From NCBI GenBank assembly GCA_013373005.1, contig JABXIP010000324.1:1-19214 (forward strand): DNA of 19,214 bases, read 5' to 3'. Shown piece after piece: positions 12,686 to 19,214 of this stretch. Position numbers and translations under genes: made by a program. Source of the DNA: Cytophagia bacterium (GTDB taxonomy: Bacteria > Bacteroidota > Bacteroidia > Cytophagales > Cyclobacteriaceae). Below the pieces are notes generated by a model. It was not told the DNA's origin. It ran no database searches and saw nothing but the letters and a program-made list of their open reading frames with translations. Position 1 is the stretch's first letter; each line of letters opens with the position of its first letter.

Positions 12686-13858
12686 TTAGTTACCGCCTTC
12701 TAAAGCATCTAGTCTGTCAAGGATGGCATCCCTCTTCTCATCCATTCCTAACTGATCGTAGATAGTACTCAAAGGTCTTAGAGAATATACATCATTAGGA
12801 TCAATCTCAATGGCCTTCTCAAAGTATGGTTGAGCTTCTTTGAATTTCTCCAAAGCCTGATTCTTAAGTTGCTCATACTTATTGTTGTCATCTACTTCAT
12901 TGTTGGCTTTGGTCATTAAGTCAGCGCCTTCGTTGTAGATAGCAGAACCTGCTACGTAGATAGCTTCGCCATAATTAGGATCTAGCTCAATAGCTTTCTT
13001 AGCATTCTCTAAAGCCGAAGCATAATCTTCAGAATTCCACTGTAGGTAAGCCAACATGTAATAAATGTTCTTTGGAGCACCACCAGCAGCTACAATCTGC
13101 TTAAGACCTTCAATAGCCTCTTCCATTTTGTCGCTGGCAATTAGCACATCAACTTCCCACTGACGGTAAAGATCCTCTTCTGGGAACATCTCCTGTCCTT
13201 GCTTAAGCATCTCAATGGCTTCATCATAAGCTTCTGCTTCAACAAGGCTGGTAATTACCTGATTCAAGGCATAACCCTTGTTTTCATACTCCTCTTCAGA
13301 AGCAACAACCTTTCTGTAAGCCGCAATAGCTTCTTCATCCAAACCAGCATTCTCTGCAGCATAACCTACAAAGAAGTCTTTAGTGATGTCTGTATTGATT
13401 TTTGTAGCCAAAAGAAGAAACTCATAAGCAGTTTTAAAGTCCTCAGCATCCATGGCCTTGTTGGCCTCATCTAAGAGCACAGTCTCCAATGCACCAAGCA
13501 TTTGTCCACCATAAGGTTTGTTAGGATCAGCCGGGTTAGATACCGCTGCTTCCATGATTTTCTCTTTTGTTTTATCATCAGCAAGCTCCATGGCCTTAGT
13601 GTAGGCATCGTAGCTCTTATTGGCATCTTCTACACTTGTTCTATCACTATTATAGAATTGAGTAATGTAGATATCTCCTAAAAGAATGTAAGCGTCCACA
13701 GCTGTCTCGGCATCTTGTGTTGCCTGAGTAGCCAAGGTAATTGCGTTAGCAAATTCATCCTTTTTAAAGCTCTTATCTGCCTCCTTTAGGACTTTCTTTT
13801 GCGCGAATACTCCCACCGCCAAGAATGAAAGTACAACAGTTAAAAACAGTTTCTTCAT
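12686..13858 (-). CDS. Secreted tetratricopeptide-repeat protein
   Basis: This 390-residue exported TPR protein has a signal peptide at residues 1-19 (M-K-K start, hydrophobic core, cleavage after V-F-A). The rest is a continuous run of TPR-like helix pairs: A-Y-I-L-L-G-D-I-Y near residue 55, A-I-A-A-Y-R-K-V-V around 180, A-L-E-N-A-K-K-A-I-E-L-D-P-N-Y around 285, and Y-F-E-K-A-I-E-I-D-P-N-D around 345. Such proteins are common periplasmic scaffolds in Bacteroidota. The gene starts 31 bp after gyrA on the same strand, so it is probably cotranscribed with it, although no functional link to gyrase is expected. Its strong downstream hairpin marks the end of the operon. Confidence 0.9.
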   Translation of the reverse strand: MKKLFLTVVLSFLAVGVFAQKKVLKEADKSFKKDEFANAITLATQATQDAETAVDAYILLGDIYITQFYNSDRTSVEDANKSYDAYTKAMELADDKTKEKIMEAAVSNPADPNKPYGGQMLGALETVLLDEANKAMDAEDFKTAYEFLLLATKINTDITKDFFVGYAAENAGLDEEAIAAYRKVVASEEEYENKGYALNQVITSLVEAEAYDEAIEMLKQGQEMFPEEDLYRQWEVDVLIASDKMEEAIEGLKQIVAAGGAPKNIYYMLAYLQWNSEDYASALENAKKAIELDPNYGEAIYVAGSAIYNEGADLMTKANNEVDDNNKYEQLKNQALEKFKEAQPYFEKAIEIDPNDVYSLRPLSTIYDQLGMDEKRDAILDRLDALEGGN

Positions 13859-13889
13859 GAGTATTTAGTCTAATTTTAGTTTCAAATTG

Positions 13890-16418
13890 TTATTCAGTAG
13901 CGTCTGATTCTGGTGCATCAGCACTTTCATTATTTTCATTTTCTGAAGAATCTATAACCTCTTCATCTTCAGCTATTTGCTCTATCTTCTCTACAGAAGA
14001 AATTTGATCTCCCTCCTGCAGTCTGATGAGCTTCACTCCTTGTGTTGCCCTACCCATTACACGCAGGTCTTCCACAGAAATTCGTATGGTAATACCAGAC
14101 TTGTTGATAATCATCAAATCGTCAGTATCAATCACTTCTTTAATGGATACTAAGTTACCGGTTTTTTCAGTAATGTTAATGGTCTTAACACCTTTACCAC
14201 CTCTTTTGGTAATGCGGTAATCTTCTATTGGAGAACGCTTTCCGTAGCCTTTCTCAGAAACGACTAACAGGTTAGCGTCTTCTCTAGCTACACATACCAT
14301 GCCAATAACTCTATCGTCATCACCTTCAAGGCTCACACCTCTCACACCGGCAGCTGTTCTACCCATTGAGCGAACATCGCTTTCATGGAAGTGAACAACT
14401 TTACCCGACCTCTTCCCTATGATTATGTGATTATCGCCATTAGTAAATTTCACTTCCAACAGTCTATCGCCTTCATTGATGGTAATAGCGTTGATTCCGT
14501 TGGTTCTAGGTCTTGAATAAGCCTCTAGCGAAGTTTTCTTAATGGTACCCGATTCGGTACACATCACCACAAAGTGATTATTCACATAATCTTCGTCTTT
14601 CAAGTCCTCTACATTGATTACGGCACGGATTTTATCACCCGGCTCAATGTTGATGAGGTTTTGTACAGGACGACCTTTAGAAGTCTTGCTTCCTTCAGGC
14701 AGCTCCCATACCTTCTTCCAGAACACTTTACCAAACTCAGTAAATATGAGCAGGTAATTGTGGGTCATTCCGGTGAATAGGTATTCTGTGAAGTCGTCTT
14801 CCTTGGAACCCGCTCCTCTTGAGCCTACTCCACCTCTGCCCTGCGTTCTGTATTCAGAAAGCAGCGTTCTTTTGATATATCCCTGATGAGAAATGGTAAT
14901 CAGCATTTCTTCATTCGGAATCATATCTTCCGTAGTGAAGTCTTCCGCTGAATGAACGATGTCTGTTCTACGCTCATCACCATAACGATCTTTGATTTCG
15001 ATCAGCTCATCTTTGATAATACCCATTCTCAGTTCTTCTTTTTCAAGAATCTCCTTCAACTTGGTAATGAGCTCCATAATCTCGTCATACTCCTTCTTGA
15101 TCTTGTCTCTTTCAAGACCTGTCAATCGCTGAAGTCGCATTTCAAGAATGGCTTTGGCTTGAATTTCAGACAAGCCAAATTTCTCTATCAAACCATCTTT
15201 GGCTATTTCCGGATCTCTGGAAGCACGGATCAGGTTGATCACCTCATCCAGGTTGTCCAGCGCAATCAGATAGCCCTCGAGGATATGAGCACGCTTCTCC
15301 GCTTCATTCAGTTCATACTGAGTTCTGCGAATTACCACTTCATGTCTGTGGTCTACATAATTCTTAATTAAGTCCTTAAGGTTCAGCGTGTATGGCCTTC
15401 CTTTCACAAGGGCCACGTTGTTCACACCAAAAGAAGACTGGAGCTGAGTATACTTGTACAAGTTATTCAGCACCACATTGCCAATAGCATCTTTCTTCAG
15501 CTCATAGACAATTCTCATACCGCTTCTATCCGACTCATCGCGGATATCAGAGATACCTTCAATTTTCTTTTCATTGACTAAGGCCGCTGTCTTTTCGATC
15601 ATGCTAGCCTTGTTGACCTGATAAGGAATTTCTGTAACGATGATCTGCTCTCTGCCTGTTTTGGTTACTTCAATATCAGCCTTGGCACGAAGAACAATAC
15701 GCCCCCTACCCGTTTCAAAGGCCGATTTCACACCGGTATAACCATATATGGTTCCTCCGGTTGGGAAGTCAGGAGCAGTCACATACTGCATCAATTCCTC
15801 AATAGTGATATCATTATTATCAATGTAGGCAATGGTTCCATCAACCACCTCGGTGAGGTTGTGAGGTGCCATGTTAGTGGCCATACCTACAGCAATTCCG
15901 GAGCTACCATTTACCAACAAACATGGAAGCTTACCCGGCAATACAGTTGGCTCTTTCAGAGAGTCATCAAAGTTGAATTGAAAATCAACAGTGTCTTTGT
16001 TGATGTCGGCCAGCATTTCATCAGCAATACGCTTTAGCCTTGCCTCCGTATAACGCATAGCTGCTGGAGAATCACCGTCAATGGATCCGAAGTTACCCTG
16101 GCCATCAACCAATGGATATCGCAGAGACCACTCCTGTGCCATACGCACCATGGTGTCGTATACAGATGAGTCTCCGTGCGGGTGGTATTTACCCAACACC
16201 TCTCCTACAATTCTTGCTGATTTTTTATAAGGTTTGTTCCAGTTAACGCCTAGGTCGAGCATTCCGTAAAGAACCCTTCTGTGTACTGGTTTTAGTCCGT
16301 CTCGGACATCTGGTAGTGCTCTTGAGATAATCACCGACATGGAGTAGTCGATGTACGCACCCCTCATCTCATCTTCTATGTTGATAGGGATGATAGTTTC
16401 CTTGTCTCCTTCTGCCAT
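13890..16418 (-). CDS. gyrA: DNA gyrase subunit A
   Basis: This 842-residue gyrase A subunit is the DNA-cleaving half of the A2B2 enzyme that introduces negative supercoils. The catalytic tyrosine is Y123 in A-M-R-Y-T-E-A-R. The quinolone-resistance region reads H-P-H-G-D-S-S-V-Y-D-T around residues 79-89. S84 and D88 (the positions of E. coli S83 and D87) are unmutated, so no resistance change is seen here. The C-terminal beta-pinwheel contains a GyrA-box form, K-R-G-G-K-G, near residue 745, which supports GyrA over ParC. A strongly acidic tail rich in E, D, N and S ends the protein. The start M-A-E-G-D is at 16418. A TPR gene follows after 31 bp and a secreted-protein gene lies 78 bp upstream, on the same strand. 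Confidence 0.97.
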   Translation of the reverse strand: MAEGDKETIIPINIEDEMRGAYIDYSMSVIISRALPDVRDGLKPVHRRVLYGMLDLGVNWNKPYKKSARIVGEVLGKYHPHGDSSVYDTMVRMAQEWSLRYPLVDGQGNFGSIDGDSPAAMRYTEARLKRIADEMLADINKDTVDFQFNFDDSLKEPTVLPGKLPCLLVNGSSGIAVGMATNMAPHNLTEVVDGTIAYIDNNDITIEELMQYVTAPDFPTGGTIYGYTGVKSAFETGRGRIVLRAKADIEVTKTGREQIIVTEIPYQVNKASMIEKTAALVNEKKIEGISDIRDESDRSGMRIVYELKKDAIGNVVLNNLYKYTQLQSSFGVNNVALVKGRPYTLNLKDLIKNYVDHRHEVVIRRTQYELNEAEKRAHILEGYLIALDNLDEVINLIRASRDPEIAKDGLIEKFGLSEIQAKAILEMRLQRLTGLERDKIKKEYDEIMELITKLKEILEKEELRMGIIKDELIEIKDRYGDERRTDIVHSAEDFTTEDMIPNEEMLITISHQGYIKRTLLSEYRTQGRGGVGSRGAGSKEDDFTEYLFTGMTHNYLLIFTEFGKVFWKKVWELPEGSKTSKGRPVQNLINIEPGDKIRAVINVEDLKDEDYVNNHFVVMCTESGTIKKTSLEAYSRPRTNGINAITINEGDRLLEVKFTNGDNHIIIGKRSGKVVHFHESDVRSMGRTAAGVRGVSLEGDDDRVIGMVCVAREDANLLVVSEKGYGKRSPIEDYRITKRGGKGVKTINITEKTGNLVSIKEVIDTDDLMIINKSGITIRISVEDLRVMGRATQGVKLIRLQEGDQISSVEKIEQIAEDEEVIDSSENENNESADAPESDATE

Positions 16419-16496
16419 AAATTGGTTAAAAAGTCCGTTTAATTCAAAGGCGCAAGATACTAAATTATCTTGGTCTAAACGGCTATTTTGACAGGT

Positions 16497-17666
16497 TTAA
16501 TTACCGTTTCCTCCCCCTTTTTTCGACTTCTTTCCCTTAATGATTGGGAATGAGGAACCTTTGGTTTTTCGGTTGAGCCCACGCTGCCCGTAAAGCGGAT
16601 TTTGCTTCTTATAAAATGGCCTGCCACGGTACATTTTTCCATTGAAAACGTGCTCCATCTGAACCATATGAGCAGCATACCTATTGCGAGGATACACAGG
16701 GTATTTCAATAAAAGCCCAAGGTCTATACTGAAGATGGCATATTTATGCTGAGTAGAAACAAATTCGTTGGCCAAAGTATAGCTTCTCATCTCTACTGCA
16801 GGACGAATATAGCCTTTGAAGTACTTGGAGAATTTGGTCTGAAACATAACACCCACATTAAAAAACGGCTCATAATTGATGTTGTCCGAATTATTCAACG
16901 ATTCTTTGATTTTCCATACGCCTCCATACACATCAGCCAGCATGGAGAAATCGCCAAAAGTGTAGAAGTTGTAGGTAACAGATGCGAACATTTTGGTGGT
17001 CGATATCTTGGTGGTAGGCAAAGTATATCTGCGCAACAACGGATCTACATCTTGTTCGGAGCTCGGATGCCTGAACTTATGAGCCCCCCATCCTATGCCG
17101 CCTCCAATTCTGAGTAAGTCATCTTCCAGGTACTTCTTCTCTCCTGTTTGCTTAAAATGTGCCTTATCGAGCTTTTTCAGGCTGAATGAAAGCCTCAAAG
17201 TCAGTGGGTTATAACGGCCGGAGTTTTTGTAAACGAAGGAAGCGGTATCTGTTCTTACAATTTGGCTGTCATCGTCTATTCTGGCAATGTCTACTTCAGT
17301 GAACCCGTTGAACCAATTAGAATATGCCACTGTGGGTTGAACCGAAGCCTCTTCTCCTAAGGGAACTATATAGAGCAAGTCGTTTCTGGGATTCCTAATG
17401 ACTGAAACACCTTCTAGCGGATTCTGATAAGAAAAATAGCCGTAGCTCTTCTCAATACTCAGGTTGAAGCGATTGAGCATTTTACGCACAGGACTGACCA
17501 ATTGCCTTTCCATGGCCTTTTGGCGTTCCTCAGGAGTAACAGCTTCTTCAAGAACAACCCCCTGAACATTGTCCTTCTTTTTCTTTTTTCGGAATTGAGC
17601 GTCTGCCTGAGACAGTGAACCTGTCAGGACAATAAGTATTAGTAAACAACGAAATATGCGACTCAA
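16497..17666 (-). CDS. Secreted hypothetical protein with basic ends
   Basis: This 389-residue protein has a signal peptide (M-S-R-I-F-R start, hydrophobic core, then A-D-A-Q at residues about 21-24). A lysine-rich patch (R-K-K-K-K-K-D) follows at once, and a lysine- and glycine-rich C-terminus ends in G-G-G-N-G-N. The middle contains alternating amphipathic strands such as F-A-S-V-T-Y-N-F-Y and F-S-I-D-L-G-L-L-L, as in outer-membrane or periplasmic barrel-like proteins. I do not recognise a named family. It lies 78 bp upstream of gyrA on the same strand and could be transcribed with it, though gyrA probably has its own promoter in the gap. Confidence 0.75.
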   Translation of the reverse strand: MSRIFRCLLILIVLTGSLSQADAQFRKKKKKDNVQGVVLEEAVTPEERQKAMERQLVSPVRKMLNRFNLSIEKSYGYFSYQNPLEGVSVIRNPRNDLLYIVPLGEEASVQPTVAYSNWFNGFTEVDIARIDDDSQIVRTDTASFVYKNSGRYNPLTLRLSFSLKKLDKAHFKQTGEKKYLEDDLLRIGGGIGWGAHKFRHPSSEQDVDPLLRRYTLPTTKISTTKMFASVTYNFYTFGDFSMLADVYGGVWKIKESLNNSDNINYEPFFNVGVMFQTKFSKYFKGYIRPAVEMRSYTLANEFVSTQHKYAIFSIDLGLLLKYPVYPRNRYAAHMVQMEHVFNGKMYRGRPFYKKQNPLYGQRGLNRKTKGSSFPIIKGKKSKKGGGNGN

Positions 17667-17734
17667 GCGAAAGCTTTTTCAATTATAAAGACAAACCTAT
17701 TCAATTATTATGGAATGGGAGAGAAAATAGATAT

Positions 17735-17811
17735 CAGACTTCAGTCTTCAGACGTCAGACGTCAGATTTCAGACCTCAGATTTCAGACTTCAGACTTCAG
17801 AATTCAGACTT
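17735..17811. repeat. Eleven-copy 7-bp tandem repeat (CAGACTT-type)
   Basis: Eleven head-to-tail 7-base units follow the pattern CAGnnnT, mostly CAGACTT, with CAGTCTT, CAGACGT (twice), CAGATTT (twice), CAGACCT and CAGAATT variants. They run without interruption and without spacers, so this is not a CRISPR. The repeat lies in the 252-bp gap between two minus-strand genes, upstream of the secreted-protein gene ending at 16497. Confidence 0.85.
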
Positions 17812-17859
17812 GAGATGGTAAGAGGAAAGATATGGAGTATGGCTAGGAACTCATAAACC

Positions 17860-17884
17860 AAAAAAAAGACTGCCGAAGCAGTCT
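17860..17884 (-). terminator. Intrinsic terminator with UUCG loop
   Basis: On the minus strand, AGACTGC - TTCG - GCAGTCT forms a 7-bp stem closed by a stable UUCG tetraloop. It is followed directly by a run of T residues (A-run 17860-17867 on the plus strand). It sits about 35 bases after the stop of the small secreted-protein gene and is a textbook Rho-independent terminator. Confidence 0.92.
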
Positions 17885-17918
17885 CTTTCCGTTTTTAGTA
17901 TGTTAAGGTTGATTAAGG

Positions 17919-18356
17919 TTATTCTTGAACAAGTTCTGCCATAAAGCTATCAATTTTAGCTTTAGCATCGCCTCCAGAAGCATAAGCCTTCTTTACAGCG
18001 TTATATTTTGAAGCACCAAGGCTGTGCTTAGCCAAAGTAGTCACCACAGTTCCTGCAGCTTTCTTCTTAGCATCGATTTGCTTGTTTACCAAAGTCATGA
18101 ATTGAGTTTCCCACGCCTGAGCAGGCTCTCCTTTCTTGTCAGACAACTCCTGAAATCTCTGACCAGTCATTCCCTCTTGTTTTTCGATCAATTCATTAAC
18201 CATTGGGCTAATTTTATCAGTAATGGATTTTTGAGCCAATAGAATAACAGCGTAATCTTTGTAATCCTGATCGGTCAACTCCTCTTGAGCCTGTGCAGAT
18301 ACAGACACCAATGCGAAACAAACAGCGGCTAGAACAACTTGTGATAGTCTTTTCAT
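17919..18356 (-). CDS. Small secreted helical protein
   Basis: This 145-residue exported protein has a signal peptide (M-K-R-L-S start, hydrophobic core, cleavage after A-Q-A at about residue 23). The mature part is charged and helical: an acidic start (E-E-L-T-D-Q-D-Y), a middle with Q-R-F-Q-E-L, and an Ala- and Lys-rich end. It has no cysteine or recognised catalytic motif. I do not know the family; it reads like a periplasmic protein of general Bacteroidota type. It is a single-gene unit: a strong terminator follows it and 188 bp of non-coding DNA precede it. An ATTTGTA / TACAAAT inverted repeat (18449-18469) lies in that upstream region. Confidence 0.8.
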   Translation of the reverse strand: MKRLSQVVLAAVCFALVSVSAQAQEELTDQDYKDYAVILLAQKSITDKISPMVNELIEKQEGMTGQRFQELSDKKGEPAQAWETQFMTLVNKQIDAKKKAAGTVVTTLAKHSLGASKYNAVKKAYASGGDAKAKIDSFMAELVQE

Positions 18357-18448
18357 GATTTTTTGATTTTTAGTTTTAATGAAAGGTCAGCGCTCCTTTC
18401 AGACAGTTTAGTAGTTTAGTTATAGTTTACAGCGTTACAAGAAAAATG

Positions 18449-18469
18449 ATTTGTAACTAAGATACAAAT
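18449..18469. promoter_or_regulatory. Inverted repeat upstream of the small secreted-protein gene
   Basis: ATTTGTA (18449-18455) and TACAAAT (18463-18469) form a perfect 7-bp inverted repeat around a 7-base centre, about 95 bases upstream of the minus-strand start at 18356. It could be an operator or part of a promoter region; no regulator can be named. Confidence 0.3.
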
Positions 18470-18544
18470 GAAAATACGCCAAATTTGTTTTCAAAGGCCT
18501 TATTTAAATCGCAATTAACAGAATTTGATATATAATCATCCAAA

Positions 18545-18895
18545 ATGAAGAAAGTTTATTACCTATCTACCTGCGACACCTGTAAAAGAATAATGGGTGA
18601 ATTGAATCTTGAAGGATTTGAAAAACAAGACATCAAAACCGAAGCCATTACCCCTACCCAGATTGAAGAAATGAAAGTATTATCGGGTAGCTACGAAAGC
18701 CTATTTAGTAAGATAGCCAGAAAATACCGAGCGCTGGGACTGAACGACAAGAACCTTAGCGAAGAAGAGATGAAGAATTACATTCTGGAAGAATACACCT
18801 TCCTCAAAAGACCTGTTTTCATCATTGATGATCAAATCTTCATCGGCAATAGCAAAAAGAATGTTGAAGCTGTGAAAGAAGTCATTGGTCAGTAG
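18545..18895 (+). CDS. ArsC/Spx-family thioredoxin-fold reductase-like protein
   Basis: This 116-residue protein belongs to the ArsC/Spx/YffB family. It begins K-V-Y-Y-L-S-T-C-D-T-C-K-R with a C-x-x-C pair (C9/C12) at the active-site position and has the conserved F-L-K-R-P-V segment near residue 86 that marks the family. Length is typical. The CxxC form is more like glutaredoxin-type or Spx-type members than like E. coli ArsC, which has a single catalytic Cys. Arsenate reduction is therefore only one possibility, and no arsenic genes are nearby. It is a single plus-strand gene, convergent with the symporter gene, and a perfect inverted repeat lies between the two. Confidence 0.85.
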   Translation: MKKVYYLSTCDTCKRIMGELNLEGFEKQDIKTEAITPTQIEEMKVLSGSYESLFSKIARKYRALGLNDKNLSEEEMKNYILEEYTFLKRPVFIIDDQIFIGNSKKNVEAVKEVIGQ

Positions 18896-18896
18896 A

Positions 18897-18939
18897 CATT
18901 AGTCAATGGTCATTTGAGACGAATGACCATTGACTAATG
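18897..18939. terminator. Perfect 18-bp inverted repeat between convergent genes
   Basis: CATTAGTCAATGGTCATT (18897-18914) pairs perfectly with its complement at 18922-18939 around a 7-base loop. It starts right after the reductase stop and includes the last codons of the opposing symporter gene. It has no T-run, but such a strong stem is a likely bidirectional 3'-end structure. Confidence 0.65.
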
Positions 18940-19214
18940 ACCAGTTTGCTGCTTATCAAACTCCCCAGCCTTTAGTCTGGCAAAGTAATCTTTTGAGGCC
19001 GCCCAGGCTTTTGGCGCAAGAATTACAGCTGACACCATTGTAGGAATAGCCATTAAGGCAAAACTGCTATCGATCAGGTTCACTACAAAACCGAGAGAAG
19101 TTACGGCTCCAATAATAATGGTACCGATATACAGGTAGTTGTATAGGTTACCTCTTTTCACACCAAACATAAACGACACACACTTTACTCCATAATAAGA
19201 GTATGAAAGCAATG
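18934..19214 (-). CDS. Alanine/glycine:cation symporter (AGCS family), C-terminal part (partial)
   Basis: These are the last about 93 codons of a membrane transporter; the gene continues past the window end. The sequence begins S-Y-S-Y-Y-G-V-K-C, the conserved AGCS element corresponding to W-S-Y-Y-G in relatives. Two hydrophobic helices follow (Y-L-Y-I-G-T-I-I-I-G-A-V, then F-A-L-M-A-I-P-T-M-V-S-A-V-I-L), with D-S-S-F-A-L-M-A-I-P matching the usual D-x-x-N-x-L-M-A-I-P. The end is a short hydrophilic cytoplasmic tail. The family couples Na+ or H+ to uptake of alanine or glycine. It is convergent with the reductase gene, and its stop codon lies inside the inverted repeat. Confidence 0.85.
   Translation of the reverse strand, partial: LLSYSYYGVKCVSFMFGVKRGNLYNYLYIGTIIIGAVTSLGFVVNLIDSSFALMAIPTMVSAVILAPKAWAASKDYFARLKAGEFDKQQTGH

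Noticed and set aside
14952..15371. A long antisense frame inside gyrA
   Set aside because: It runs opposite to a certain gyrA frame and shows no independent motif; it is a shadow of the coding strand.
13890..16418. ParC (topoisomerase IV subunit A) instead of GyrA
   Set aside because: The intact GyrA-box form K-R-G-G-K-G in the C-terminal domain and the overall length fit GyrA.
17735..17811. CRISPR-like repeat array
   Set aside because: The units are only 7 bp and directly adjacent, without spacers, and no cas gene is present.

Overview
The window looks like a chromosomal segment of a Bacteroidota member, most likely a marine or soil Cytophagales-type bacterium. This rests on low-to-moderate GC, weak or absent Shine-Dalgarno sequences, many signal peptides ending in A-x-A-Q, outer-membrane barrel and TPR proteins typical of the phylum, and a gyrA-type gyrase A. 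It is an inference from gene content, not a phylogenetic placement.

Left part (1-4327, all + strand): the 3' end of a sensor histidine kinase overlaps a NarL/LuxR-type response regulator. Then come a small beta-rich protein, a secreted protein whose start overlaps it, a peptidoglycan-binding/amidase protein without a signal peptide, an outer-membrane barrel protein, and a lipoprotein with a He_PIG-like Ig motif.

Middle part (about 4330-12640): an accessory, defence-type island. (a) A minus-strand three-gene cassette encodes a bacterial ubiquitin-like protein (Multiubiquitin family), an E1-like ThiF protein with an N-terminal DUF6791-like domain, and a DUF6527-like Cys-rich protein. All three reading frames overlap end to start. 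(b) Divergent from it, a plus-strand three-gene operon encodes a sigma-70-like protein, a small helical protein and an ImmA/IrrE metallopeptidase, which I read as its possible control module. (c) A DarT-DarG DNA ADP-ribosylation toxin-antitoxin pair follows. DarT is fused to a complete HD phosphohydrolase domain, and DarG carries a C-terminal DprA/SMF-like Rossmann domain after its macrodomain. (d) A GC-rich palindromic repeat and an orphan gene (11438-12220) close the island. The two non-coding flanks share a motif (CGTATT, ACGGG, GTGTTATATAAT) in the same orientation. They also carry hairpins, which suggests they are related boundary elements. No integrase or transposase is visible.

Right part (12640-19214): core genes, mostly minus strand. 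They are a secreted protein of unknown function, gyrA, a secreted TPR protein 31 bp behind gyrA, and a small secreted helical protein with a clear intrinsic terminator. An ArsC/Spx-family reductase (+) follows, convergent with the C-terminus of an alanine/glycine:cation symporter (cut by the window end). An 11-copy 7-bp tandem repeat and a perfect 18-bp inverted repeat lie between these genes.
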